Virus record (IMG/VR): IMGVR_UViG_3300042938_000256
Location: 1 to 31,903 of that record
Direction: 5' to 3' (one strand)
DNA: 31,903 bases
From: a virus
The notes under the pieces are model-generated. The model did no database searches. It saw only the letters and a program-made list of their open reading frames with translations, and had not been told where the DNA came from. Each line of letters starts with the position of its first letter. Position 1 is the stretch's first letter. Positions 16,242 through 23,150 of this stretch are shown here, in pieces. The translations under genes were made by a program, and so were the position numbers.

Positions 16242-16448
16242 TTAATCTTCTATTTCGTGTATTGCTAAATCTATTATATCATTCATTTGTTTTGTAGATA
16301 GTATTTGATATACATCAACACCTTCTATTAATATTTCTACATCTTCAATACAACTACCTGTATAATCATAGTCATCACCTTTTATATAGAACCCTTTAAC
16401 TTCAAATTCTATACCACAATAATTTACTGCTACTTTAATTGTTTTCAT
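16242..16448 (-). CDS. Hypothetical protein (68 aa), monocistronic with own promoter
   Basis: 68 residues, acidic, beginning MKTIKVAVNYCGIEFEVKGF with repeated Asp/Tyr segments (KGDDYDYTGSC). It is predicted as small alpha/beta. It has its own boxed promoter (16471-16520) upstream and a strong terminator just downstream, so it forms a one-gene unit between terminase and the tail genes. No family is recognised. Independent control suggests a regulatory or host-directed role, but that is inference. Confidence 0.7.
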   Translation of the reverse strand: MKTIKVAVNYCGIEFEVKGFYIKGDDYDYTGSCIEDVEILIEGVDVYQILSTKQMNDIIDLAIHEIED

Positions 16449-16470
16449 ATTTTTTGTTTTTAATTATATA

Positions 16471-16520
16471 CAAATATAATACTTATGTTTTAAATAAAAT
16501 ACATTTAACAAATATTTAAC
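16471..16520 (-). promoter_or_regulatory. Minus-strand promoter with tandem GTTAA boxes
   Basis: TATATTTG occupies 16478-16471 on the minus strand. GTTAA boxes lie at 16520-16516 and 16509-16505, 11 bp apart, the proximal one 26 nt before the -7 box, as at 23029-23078 and the plus-strand operon. The distal box overlaps the stop codon of the 49-residue gene. It drives the 68-residue gene, whose ATG is 23 nt past the box. Confidence 0.75.
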
Positions 16521-16665
16521 TATTCAAATAAGCAGCAGCTATTAAATACATTTGATGCATCTTTTTAATTTCACCTACATTTCTTGGTAAGTTAATCATT
16601 ACTTCTACATTCTTAACGTGGTGTAAGTAACATTGTATTGTGGCAATCATTTGTCCGTAGCTCAT
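16516..16665 (-). CDS. Hypothetical protein (49 aa)
   Basis: 49 residues, MSYGQMIATIQCYLHHVKNV then EVMINLPRNVGEIKKMHQMY, rich in Met and His and helical. It begins 27 bases after a TATATTTG box on the minus strand, behind the large terminase gene. No family is recognised; it could be a small regulator. It is shorter than the usual reporting limit but has promoter, A-rich leader and good codon use. Confidence 0.6.
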   Translation of the reverse strand: MSYGQMIATIQCYLHHVKNVEVMINLPRNVGEIKKMHQMYLIAAAYLNS

Positions 16666-16691
16666 AATTTAATTGTTAGTTTAATATTATA

Positions 16692-16699
16692 CAAATATA
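16692..16699 (-). promoter_or_regulatory. Promoter -7 box downstream of terminase
   Basis: TATATTTG on the minus strand, matching TANNTTTG, eight bases after the large-terminase stop and 27 bases before the 49-residue gene. It lacks the tandem GTTAA boxes of the other promoters. Confidence 0.5.
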
Positions 16700-16706
16700 T
16701 ACAATT

Positions 16707-17915
16707 TTAATATATAAAGTAATTTCCTTTGTTTAAATTTCCTAATTGATATGTAACGCAATATCTAAGTGGGTCTAAAATATGATTGTGGGCATCAATT
16801 GGTGTTTTTGATTTTCTTTCTAACCAACAATAGTTATTTAATTCTTTAATAAGATTTATTGATTCAGGTGAAACTATTAAATCATAATCTTGTAATACAC
16901 TAATACCATAAGTTACAGAATCAGGCCCTTTAATTGCAGGAACTATATTTAAACCTAATGTAGCTAATTCACTTATCAATCTTGGTTCAGCACTATCAGC
17001 AACTATTAAACAATCATTAGCGTGTTGCCTATTTAAATGGTATATCTGCGAAGTAGTTAAACCGTGCAGATAAAACCTTTCATTAATATAAATTCGTTTG
17101 TTTGTTGTATCTATATTGCATTCTACTAAAGTTGATGCGTCTGCAGCAAATCCATAATCTTGACCGAATACAGATTTACCTACCTGCTTATATTCTCCAA
17201 TGGTCCAGTTAGTAAATATAACTCCTTCTGCTTTGTCTAACCATCCACCTAATATTTGATGCTTATACTTTTCAGGTCTACGATTCTTTATATTTTCTAT
17301 TTGATTTATAAATGATTCAGATAAATTTTCTATATTATCTAAATAGGTTGTATGTATGTAGGTTGTATCACCTTTGATTAAATTGCTTCCTGCTTCTACA
17401 CCTTTATCTTCAAAGAATTTCTTATATATAAAGTGTTCTTTTGTTGCAGGGTTTAATACTAATAAAACTCTATTATGTATTCCTTTGGTCCTTATACTAA
17501 AGTCTATCTTTTCAAATGTTTCTTCATCTGTTAATTCTTCTGCTTCATCTAATACCCAAGTTGTAACTCCAGCTAATGATTTTAAAGATGCTGTTTGTGT
17601 TCCACTGCTTGTTTTAATACCTTTAAATAGAATCTTAGACCCTGTTTTTCTATTTATAATTTCGTCTTTAGTTATATAAAAATTGTGGCTTAAATTAGCT
17701 GTTTCAATCTTATCTATAAATTCAGGTATAATAGATACAGATGCAGATGTCAATGTATATCTTGTGAATAGTATTACGTGCCCTGTTTCATAAGTCAATC
17801 CTAATAAAAATGAATTTAAAGAATAAGACTTACCAGAACCACGACCTCCTGTTATAACAAAGTATCTACTTTCAGAACCTAATAAATTAAATTTATCGTT
17901 AAGATTTATTTCCAA
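16707..17915 (-). CDS. terL: Terminase large subunit
   Basis: 402 residues. The packaging motor ATPase and headful or site-specific nuclease. Walker A is TGGRGSGKS at 22-30; Walker B is VLDEAEE at 121-127 with catalytic Glu; LNPATKEHFIY (154-164) fits the coupling motif. The RNase H-like nuclease has acidic residues at D253 (GQDYGFAADAS), D307 (LIVADSAEPRL) and D381 (HILDPLRY). The length is normal for the PBSX/Terminase_3 type. It overlaps the small subunit by 17 bases. Confidence 0.93.
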   Translation of the reverse strand: MEINLNDKFNLLGSESRYFVITGGRGSGKSYSLNSFLLGLTYETGHVILFTRYTLTSASVSIIPEFIDKIETANLSHNFYITKDEIINRKTGSKILFKGIKTSSGTQTASLKSLAGVTTWVLDEAEELTDEETFEKIDFSIRTKGIHNRVLLVLNPATKEHFIYKKFFEDKGVEAGSNLIKGDTTYIHTTYLDNIENLSESFINQIENIKNRRPEKYKHQILGGWLDKAEGVIFTNWTIGEYKQVGKSVFGQDYGFAADASTLVECNIDTTNKRIYINERFYLHGLTTSQIYHLNRQHANDCLIVADSAEPRLISELATLGLNIVPAIKGPDSVTYGISVLQDYDLIVSPESINLIKELNNYCWLERKSKTPIDAHNHILDPLRYCVTYQLGNLNKGNYFIY

Positions 17916-18183
17916 CTTTAAATATATCTTTTATATTAAAATCATTTACGTTGTGTGTAGCTTCTATAATTTCTTTTGGCTTACCAAATATATGCTCAGC
18001 AATAAACAACTGACCTCTTTGTGATTGCATTAATGTATCTTTAACAAAAGCTATTTTAGTATCTTCTTCTGTTTCTTTGCTATACAATTCTTTTAATGCT
18101 TTAACAAATATGTTATTTACTTTTTCTTCTTCTACTTTTGTAGGTCTACCTTTGCTTAATTTATGTCCTTTTTCGAATGCCAT
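17899..18183 (-). CDS. terS: Terminase small subunit-like protein
   Basis: 94 residues, short for the family. It begins MAFEKGHKLSKGRPTKVEEE, a basic Gly-Arg-Pro start often seen in small terminases, and continues with helices (TLMQSQRGQLFIAEHIFGKP). Overlap with the large subunit gene makes the role likely. The small subunit would recognise the packaging start site. Its upstream 50 bases (18184-18233) are AT-rich with no clear promoter. Confidence 0.7.
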   Translation of the reverse strand: MAFEKGHKLSKGRPTKVEEEKVNNIFVKALKELYSKETEEDTKIAFVKDTLMQSQRGQLFIAEHIFGKPKEIIEATHNVNDFNIKDIFKVGNKS

Positions 18184-18233
18184 ATTAAAAGTTATATTTA
18201 AATATAATTATAATAAATAAAATCTATTGTTGT

Positions 18234-18473
18234 TTAAATTAGTTCGTCAATAGCTATATTATGATGTTGCAATAGTTCGCGTATTTTATCAAAGACTATT
18301 TCTATACCATCTTGTTGATACTTTGATGTAATAGAATCGTTTAGTTGATTGATTAATCCTTTTCTTGTATTATATACCAATTCAAAAATAAAGTTCGCCA
18401 TATCCATTGCTTTGACTGTAGCAAGGTATTCTGTATTATCTTCAGGTAGATTAAATTCTAATATTGCTTTCAT
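18234..18473 (-). CDS. Conserved hypothetical protein (79 aa)
   Basis: 79 residues starting MKAILEFNLPEDNTEYLATV, helical, ending with a leucine-rich helix (FDKIRELLQHHNIAIDELI). Proteins with the start MKA.LEFNLPED are widespread in phages, but I know no function for them. It overlaps the cysteine-rich gene upstream as ATGA. Confidence 0.7.
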   Translation of the reverse strand: MKAILEFNLPEDNTEYLATVKAMDMANFIFELVYNTRKGLINQLNDSITSKYQQDGIEIVFDKIRELLQHHNIAIDELI

Positions 18474-18694
18474 AAGTTTATTTGTATTTTAGTTGTTGGA
18501 CAGCTCATTTTATGTACCCCATTTGTTTGATGACAATACTCACATTCTATTTCCCAATAGTAATCACATTCTAATCCTTGATTAGGTGGTTTACAGAAAT
18601 ACGATTGACGATACTTACTTGGTTCTGCTTTATATCTGTAACAGGTTGAACTTAATTCGCAGTTGTTTCCATTACACATTGTTATATCTGGCAT
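18470..18694 (-). CDS. Cysteine-rich, probable zinc-binding protein (74 aa)
   Basis: 74 residues from ATG 18694 (MPDITMCNGNNCELSSTCYR). The frame is open eight codons further up, but that part overlaps the end of the previous gene. Ten or so Cys and a His in pairs (MCNGNNC, STCYRY, YFCKPP, ECDYYWEIECEYCHQ, KMSCPT) suggest one or two small zinc sites. Similar proteins beginning MPDI.MC.G..C are known to me in Bacteroidetes phages without function. Confidence 0.7.
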   Translation of the reverse strand: MPDITMCNGNNCELSSTCYRYKAEPSKYRQSYFCKPPNQGLECDYYWEIECEYCHQTNGVHKMSCPTTKIQINL

Positions 18695-18695
18695 C

Positions 18696-18923
18696 TTATT
18701 TATTTTTAAATTGTTCAAACCATTTTTCTACATCAATAGGATTTTCACTCCTACAATTAAGTAAAAATGTTATAACTTCTTCCTCACTATAACTTCTTTC
18801 TTGTTGATTTGCATATTCATCCATTGCATCAATTATTGTTAAAGGTAAAAGTTCAATAGTTTCTGACTGGTTTACATCTTCAAATTGTATATATTCTCTT
18901 AAAACACTTTCTGTTGTTTTCAT
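18696..18923 (-). CDS. Hypothetical protein (75 aa)
   Basis: 75 residues from ATG 18923 (MKTTESVLREYIQFEDVNQS). An upstream ATG at 18974 would overlap the small membrane gene and lacks a good leader. It is acidic and helical with SYSEEEVITFLLNCRSENPI in the C-terminal half. Proteins of this layout recur in Flavobacterium phage early regions; the function is unknown. Confidence 0.6.
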   Translation of the reverse strand: MKTTESVLREYIQFEDVNQSETIELLPLTIIDAMDEYANQQERSYSEEEVITFLLNCRSENPIDVEKWFEQFKNK

Positions 18924-18927
18924 AATT

Positions 18928-19020
18928 TTATTTCTTTTTAAATTGTTGTAAAATGTCGTGTAACTTAAATGCAATAACCCATAAAGGCATTACTATCAAC
19001 CATATTTTCCAAAATTCCAT
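18928..19020 (-). CDS. Tiny single-span membrane peptide (30 aa)
   Basis: 30 residues with one membrane segment (MEFWKIWLIVMPLWVIAFKL) and a basic tail ending QQFKKK. It starts four bases after the previous stop and ends four bases before the next gene. One of four peptides of about 30 codons in the early region with the same layout. Confidence 0.55.
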   Translation of the reverse strand: MEFWKIWLIVMPLWVIAFKLHDILQQFKKK

Positions 19021-19023
19021 ATC

Positions 19024-19218
19024 TTATTTGTTTTTATAAAGTTTACTTAATTCTTGTGCTACTTCTTTCCAATGTTCTGTTTGTTGCATTGTTCCTGATA
19101 CTAATGTTCTATTGTATTCTATTGGGTATTTATCGAATAATATCTTTGCTCTTTCTTTTGCTGATATGTAACCTTGTTTTAGATTCATATAATTTTCTGC
19201 TCTTTCTTTTGCTGTCAT
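19024..19218 (-). CDS. Hypothetical protein (64 aa)
   Basis: 64 residues from ATG 19218, starting MTAKERAENYMNLKQGYISA. The frame extends upstream, but there it encodes only Asn-rich leader-like sequence that overlaps the membrane peptide gene in another frame; the ATGA overlap with that gene supports this start. It is helical and Lys/Glu-rich. The duplicated word AKERA (residues 3-7 and 20-24) suggests a short internal repeat. The function is unknown. Confidence 0.6.
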   Translation of the reverse strand: MTAKERAENYMNLKQGYISAKERAKILFDKYPIEYNRTLVSGTMQQTEHWKEVAQELSKLYKNK

Positions 19219-19310
19219 AATATTATTATTAAAATTATTGATGTTATTATTACTATTGTACATATCCACGCTGTTACTTCTACTACTATTTTTTCTTGTT
19301 TGTTTGTCAT
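19215..19310 (-). CDS. Tiny single-span membrane peptide (31 aa)
   Basis: 31 residues. The N-terminus is charged (MTNKQEKIVVEVTAWIC) and the rest a stretch of Ile, Leu, Val and Thr that would span a membrane. Both ends overlap neighbours as ATGA (DnaA-like gene before, 64-residue gene after), so it is very likely translated. Confidence 0.65.
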   Translation of the reverse strand: MTNKQEKIVVEVTAWICTIVIITSIILIIIL

Positions 19311-19828
19311 AGTTTTATGTTTTTATTCATTCTATAAAATGCTTGTAGTCTATCGTTTATTATTTCATACTGCATTGTTCCGTTTGTTTCTTCTAAAAGG
19401 TTATTTAAGTTTTCTATTATTTCATAGTTATATTTTTTTGTTTGTTGTTGTTTCTTTAGTTCGTTTTTTAATTCGTTGTTGTTAAATCTTAACGTGTTTA
19501 TTTGTTGCTGTAATGCTTCTGTTTCTGTTAGTTCTTCTATTTGTTTGTCTACCTTTATAAAGTGACTTAAAATAGTATCTTTAATTGCTTTTAAGTCTGA
19601 ATTATCTTTACTGTATACTTCATACATTCTTAATGCGTGTATGATTGTAGCGTGATTTAAATCTATTGTTTCTCCTATTGATTGTAATGTTTTATGTGGC
19701 TTTAATTGTTTTAGTATTGTGCAGTATAAACTTCTTATTTCAACTGTATTTTTCTTTCTTGTTTTTATGTTTATATCTTCGCCTGTTTCTTGTAGTATTA
19801 TTTCTTTTAATCTTTCTGTTATTTCCAT
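19307..19828 (-). CDS. DnaA domain IV-like DNA-binding protein with coiled coil
   Basis: 173 residues. Residues 24-70 resemble the C-terminal DNA-binding domain of bacterial DnaA: RKKNTVEIRSLYCTILKQL followed by LQSIGETIDLNHATIIHAL, where DLNHATIIHAL corresponds to the DnaA signature helix (D-H-(A/S)-T-(I/V)-x-H-A). No AAA+ domain is present. Residues 95-130 are a Gln-rich coiled coil (ELTETEALQQQINTLRFNNN). It could recognise DnaA boxes at a phage origin, compete with host DnaA, or act as a regulator. It follows the MazG fusion by one base and overlaps the next gene as ATGA. Confidence 0.7.
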   Translation of the reverse strand: MEITERLKEIILQETGEDINIKTRKKNTVEIRSLYCTILKQLKPHKTLQSIGETIDLNHATIIHALRMYEVYSKDNSDLKAIKDTILSHFIKVDKQIEELTETEALQQQINTLRFNNNELKNELKKQQQTKKYNYEIIENLNNLLEETNGTMQYEIINDRLQAFYRMNKNIKL

Positions 19829-19829
19829 T

Positions 19830-20585
19830 TTATTTATCTTTTACAAATGTTCCGTCAATCATTTTACCTGTTCTTTTGTTTATAATACTATATGCGCTTA
19901 ATATACAGTCTTCTATATTATATCCTGCTAATTTAGATAGGTTAGTTAATACTACAACGCAATCTCCAATAGCATCTATAATCTCTTCTTTGTCATTATT
20001 TAATAATGCTTTTGCTAATTCACCCGCTTCTTCTTGTAGTTTTATATATTGTGTCTTTACATCTCCTTTTTCAAATATTCCTTTTTGTTCTGCCCAAGTT
20101 CTAATATTACTAAATATTTCTAATTCAGTATTTTTACCAGCATTTAAATAATTTAATAAAGCTTCTACATATATAAATCTTTCTTTGTTATGTTGAGAAC
20201 TTGCATTGTTTTGTAAAATCCAATTAATTGTTTTGTTATCAAACTCTATATGTTTTCCATTTAATAGTTCAACTAACATAGGGAAACTATACCCGGTTAA
20301 TTTAGAATCATTTGTATTTTTAAAAGTTAATGTTCTTTCTGTAACGTGAATCATTTTTGTCATAATTTTTTTATTTTTATTAATCATTAATTGTAAATAT
20401 GAATTTTTATCTTGTTTATAATTGTAAATCTTTTGAAAATGTATTTCTAATTTAGATGCGTGACTTATTTTATCTGTTGAAGCTAATATTTCATAGTCTT
20501 TATATCCTTGTATTAATTCAACTCTTAGTTTTAGATTGTTAGTACATCCTATCTTCACTCCTTCTATATGATATATATAATACAT
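19830..20585 (-). CDS. GIY-YIG domain fused to MazG-type NTP pyrophosphohydrolase
   Basis: 251 residues in three parts. Residues 1-60 look like a GIY-YIG nuclease: YYIYHI, then VKIGCTNNLKLRV with R21, and E47 in SKLEIHFQKIY. Residues 75-155 are unassigned (KLTGYSFPMLVELLNGKHIE). Residues 157-251 match MazG: YIKLQEEAGELAKALL with E185, E186 and E189, and KEEIIDAIGDCVVVL with E201 and D204. MazG enzymes hydrolyse NTPs or dNTPs to monophosphates. M75 (20363) follows an A-rich leader-like stretch that is translated as INKNKKI, so the MazG part may have an independent start and the GIY-YIG part may have been fused onto it. Its ATG overlaps the stop of the synthase as TAATG. Confidence 0.75.
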   Translation of the reverse strand: MYYIYHIEGVKIGCTNNLKLRVELIQGYKDYEILASTDKISHASKLEIHFQKIYNYKQDKNSYLQLMINKNKKIMTKMIHVTERTLTFKNTNDSKLTGYSFPMLVELLNGKHIEFDNKTINWILQNNASSQHNKERFIYVEALLNYLNAGKNTELEIFSNIRTWAEQKGIFEKGDVKTQYIKLQEEAGELAKALLNNDKEEIIDAIGDCVVVLTNLSKLAGYNIEDCILSAYSIINKRTGKMIDGTFVKDK

Positions 20586-21352
20586 TATACGGCCACTTCA
20601 CAAGTTATTACTGGGCCACTAATATATTCTTCTATAACTAATTTTTTATTATTATATTTATATTTAGGCAATTTATTAATTGGTTGTTTTAAATATTCTA
20701 TAACAGAATTTATTTGATTTTTATAAATATGGGCATCAACAATTTGTAAATCTATAATGTTTGCTTTTAAATTTGTTTGTTCGCTTATATACAATAATAT
20801 TTTAGAAAATAAAGCTATATCATATGGTATTCCAAGAAATAAATCACCAGACCTTTGCACAACAAACATATTAAGTTTATCTTTATTAACAAAAAATTGG
20901 AAATATAAATAGCAAGGAGGCAGTGCCATTTGATTTGTTTGTATTGGATTCCACAAAGATATTATATGTCTTCTACTATCTTTATTGTTGTTTAATGAAT
21001 CAATAACATTTTCTAATTGATTTATATTACTATCATTAAAATTTATCATCTGATGACCGTAAACAGGTCCTAAATTTCCATTTTCATCCGCCCAAGCGTC
21101 CCAAATTTTTATATTATTATTTTGGAATCTTTTAATATTAGTTTCGCCGTTAATAAACCATTCAAATTCAGCATTAAAAACTTTAGGGTATATTTTTCTG
21201 CCTGTTAATATAGGAAACTTTTTAGATATATTTATGCTTAAACTTTTATTAAAAATTGAATAACTTCCTATTTTAGTTCTATCATTTCTTTTTATACCTT
21301 TATTTAAACATTCGCTTAATATTTTTTTATAATCTTTTTCAAATTTACTCAT
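20585..21352 (-). CDS. Thymidylate synthase-family enzyme, predicted dCMP-specific (dCMP hydroxymethylase-like)
   Basis: 255 residues, complete. Family residues are all present: R25 (NDRT), FEWFINGETN (63-72), IWDAWADENGNLGPVYGHQ (83-101), R127/R128 (DSRRHI), catalytic C147 in LPPCYLYFQF, QRSGDLFLGIPYDIA (166-180), and DAHIYKNQ (206-213). At the position that contacts the pyrimidine (E. coli ThyA N177) this protein has D178. Asp here is known in T4 dCMP hydroxymethylase, and an Asn to Asp change in ThyA favours dCMP. I infer a 5-hydroxymethyl- or 5-methyl-dCMP product; a thymidylate synthase remains possible. It lies between a DUF6378-like gene and the MazG fusion. Confidence 0.8.
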   Translation of the reverse strand: MSKFEKDYKKILSECLNKGIKRNDRTKIGSYSIFNKSLSINISKKFPILTGRKIYPKVFNAEFEWFINGETNIKRFQNNNIKIWDAWADENGNLGPVYGHQMINFNDSNINQLENVIDSLNNNKDSRRHIISLWNPIQTNQMALPPCYLYFQFFVNKDKLNMFVVQRSGDLFLGIPYDIALFSKILLYISEQTNLKANIIDLQIVDAHIYKNQINSVIEYLKQPINKLPKYKYNNKKLVIEEYISGPVITCEVAV

Positions 21353-21614
21353 TTTTATTATTGTTTGAATTGTTTAATGCTGCTATATACCCAACGCAAT
21401 CAAGCATTGTATCTTCTTTTATATTATAAGCCATTCTACTTATTTTTAATGCTATCATACATTTATAAAAATCTTCTTTAGTTATTTCTTTATTGCATAA
21501 TATAGATGCAACAGTAGCCGCTTTTTGCATTGATTCATCAAATGGGCCATACATACGTTCTTTTTCTTCTGAACGTAAATTAATAATGTTGTTTGCTTCT
21601 TCTAAAATGTTCAT
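21345..21614 (-). CDS. DUF6378-like phage protein
   Basis: 89 residues. RSEEKERMYGPFDESMQKAA then CNKEITKEDFYKCMIALKIS and DTMLDCVGYIAAL match the pattern I know for DUF6378 proteins (YGPF..S...A, ...ALK..R, D...D..GY.A). These helical proteins are frequently found near nucleotide metabolism genes and resemble all-alpha NTP pyrophosphatases in helix layout, but function is not established. It overlaps the synthase start by 8 bases, so the two are likely coexpressed. A weak TATATTTA box lies about 30 bases upstream of its start. Confidence 0.65.
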   Translation of the reverse strand: MNILEEANNIINLRSEEKERMYGPFDESMQKAATVASILCNKEITKEDFYKCMIALKISRMAYNIKEDTMLDCVGYIAALNNSNNNKNE

Positions 21615-21661
21615 TATTTTTGTTTGTTTTAGTTAATAAAATGTAAATATATAATTTTTTT

Positions 21662-22375
21662 TTAATTAGTTCTTAATTTTAACAAGTTATAGCATTCAAT
21701 ATAACGTTGTTTTGCTTTTCTTTTATGTATTTTTTTAAATAATTCATAAACTCTTTTAGTATATTTATAATGTGAATCACAATCTACAAATAACTTTTCA
21801 GCATATTTCTTTCCATAACCTTTACAATACTGCACATTATCTGCTCCATCACCTATAATCATTTGCTCGTAAAAATTATACATAGCTTCTAATTCAGATA
21901 TATCATAAATACATTTGTGATTATAATGGTAATTATAAATTAAAGCGGGAAATTGTTTGTAATCTTTATCAATTGATATTATCATTACATTATCTCTACC
22001 GTGTTCTTGCGATAGATTATACCAATACCTTGCTACCATATCATCTGTTTCAACTCCGTAACCTACTATTGAATCGTAATTGTCTTTTACAAATCTATGC
22101 ATTTCATTTAACAATGGTGGTAAATCTATTGCCAATCTATTTGCTTTATATTTTGGTGATATATATTTTCTAAAATTACCTTTAGAACCTGAAAAAACTA
22201 ATACTTTTTCAATTTCATAAATATCTTCTAAATAATTTATAATACTCATAAACCCTTCTTCAAACTTATGTACTGATTCTTCTATATTAAAATAGAATTT
22301 TTCATCACTGTCATTTTCTTTTCTTTTTAAACAACTTGCAAATATTAAACTATCTGCGTCAAATAATAGTACCAT
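21662..22375 (-). CDS. 5'-3' exonuclease / flap endonuclease
   Basis: 237 residues. Metal-binding acids and motifs follow the T5 D15 / Pol I 5'-nuclease family: LLFDADSLIF (D6, D8), GYGVETDDMVARY (E109, D111, D112), ISIDKDYKQ (D136, D138), IIGDGADNVQ (D176, D179), and a helix-3-turn-helix CKGYGKKYAEKL (184-195). It probably removes RNA primers or processes flaps during phage replication, or degrades host DNA. It starts as TAATG on the stop of the 67-residue gene. The 47 bases after it (to 21614) include an AT-rich leader. Confidence 0.85.
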   Translation of the reverse strand: MVLLFDADSLIFASCLKRKENDSDEKFYFNIEESVHKFEEGFMSIINYLEDIYEIEKVLVFSGSKGNFRKYISPKYKANRLAIDLPPLLNEMHRFVKDNYDSIVGYGVETDDMVARYWYNLSQEHGRDNVMIISIDKDYKQFPALIYNYHYNHKCIYDISELEAMYNFYEQMIIGDGADNVQYCKGYGKKYAEKLFVDCDSHYKYTKRVYELFKKIHKRKAKQRYIECYNLLKLRTN

Positions 22376-22578
22376 TAGTTTACTTCTTGATTATTAATTA
22401 TTAGCTTTAAAATATGATTGTAAACACTTAATTCACGTTCTGTACTGTTAATTATTACAGTTAAATGTTCGTCGCTTATTAAACTTTTACCAGTTATTAA
22501 ATCATTAACTGCTTGATGTAATTCTCTATCCAATCCTATTACTTTAGATTGTATTTTTATTAATGCTAATTCATTCAT
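22375..22578 (-). CDS. Hypothetical helical protein (67 aa)
   Basis: 67 residues starting MNELALIKIQSKVIGLDREL, helical throughout. Coupled to both neighbours (ATGA before, TAATG after). No family is recognised. Confidence 0.65.
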   Translation of the reverse strand: MNELALIKIQSKVIGLDRELHQAVNDLITGKSLISDEHLTVIINSTERELSVYNHILKLIINNQEVN

Positions 22579-22796
22579 AATTTTTCTATTTCTTGTTTAA
22601 CTTCTTGCCAATAGGATACATATTTACCATTTACTTCTACTTTGTAATATGTTCCATATTCTTTTAATACCTCATCAACTGCTATTAATGCACATTTTTT
22701 TTCATATTCACATTTAGACAAATAAATACTATCTTCGTATCCATCTATTCTTGCAAACTTATCTACTAATTCTTCTGCCTTTTCTTTTGGTGTCAT
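22575..22796 (-). CDS. Conserved hypothetical protein (73 aa)
   Basis: 73 residues starting MTPKEKAEELVDKFARIDGY. The pattern KAEELVDKF....CALIAVDEVLKEY is common among small phage proteins of Bacteroidetes. The C-terminal third (KVEVNGKYVSYWQEVKQEIE) closes with a helix. The function is unknown. Confidence 0.7.
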   Translation of the reverse strand: MTPKEKAEELVDKFARIDGYEDSIYLSKCEYEKKCALIAVDEVLKEYGTYYKVEVNGKYVSYWQEVKQEIEKL

Positions 22797-23005
22797 TATC
22801 TTATTTTTATATTATCTAAATTCCCCATTGTTTCATTGTAATTAAGAACTTGTTTTACTTGTTCTTCATAAGCATCTGATTCATTCCATTCTTTTATTAA
22901 TGCTTCTGCTACTTGTGTAAGTTTATTTCTTACATACACATTTTCTGATAAGTTTGATAACTCAATACAGTTACTTAATGTTTCAATAATTTCTTGCTTT
23001 GTCAT
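22796..23005 (-). CDS. Hypothetical protein (69 aa), first gene of the exonuclease-synthase operon
   Basis: 69 residues, acidic and helical, starting MTKQEIIETLSNCIELSNLS. It is the first gene after the boxed promoter at 23029-23078, so it leads the unit that includes exonuclease, synthase, MazG fusion and DnaA-like genes. The function is unknown. Confidence 0.7.
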   Translation of the reverse strand: MTKQEIIETLSNCIELSNLSENVYVRNKLTQVAEALIKEWNESDAYEEQVKQVLNYNETMGNLDNIKIR

Positions 23006-23028
23006 AATGTTTGTTTTAAATTGTTATA

Positions 23029-23078
23029 CAAATATAAACAAGTTTTTAACACAAAATACATTTTAACAAATATTTAAC
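23029..23078 (-). promoter_or_regulatory. Minus-strand promoter with tandem GTTAA boxes (exonuclease-synthase operon)
   Basis: TATATTTG at 23036-23029 on the minus strand. GTTAA boxes at 23078-23074 and 23067-23063 (11 bp apart), the proximal one 26 nt upstream of the -7 box; a further GTTAA lies at 23050-23046. It sits between the terminator at 23081-23108 and the 69-residue gene, 24 nt before its ATG. Confidence 0.8.
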
Positions 23079-23080
23079 AC

Positions 23081-23108
23081 AAAAAAAAGCAACCATTTCT
23101 GATTGCTT
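23081..23108 (-). terminator. Intrinsic terminator upstream of the exonuclease-synthase operon
   Basis: A 6-bp stem (AAGCAA at 23087-23092 with TTGCTT at 23103-23108) followed on the minus strand by eight T. It ends the sigma-factor-containing unit. The 42 bases between it and the last gene (23109-23150) include a C5 run and nothing else recognisable. Confidence 0.8.
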
Positions 23109-23150
23109 AATCCCCCGTTATTAAATTAATCGTAAATGTAAGACCTACCG

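Noticed and set aside
19666-20151. 161-codon plus-strand open frame
   Set aside because: Antisense to the DnaA-like and MazG genes; very Leu/Phe-rich as expected of the complement of Lys/Asn-rich coding DNA.
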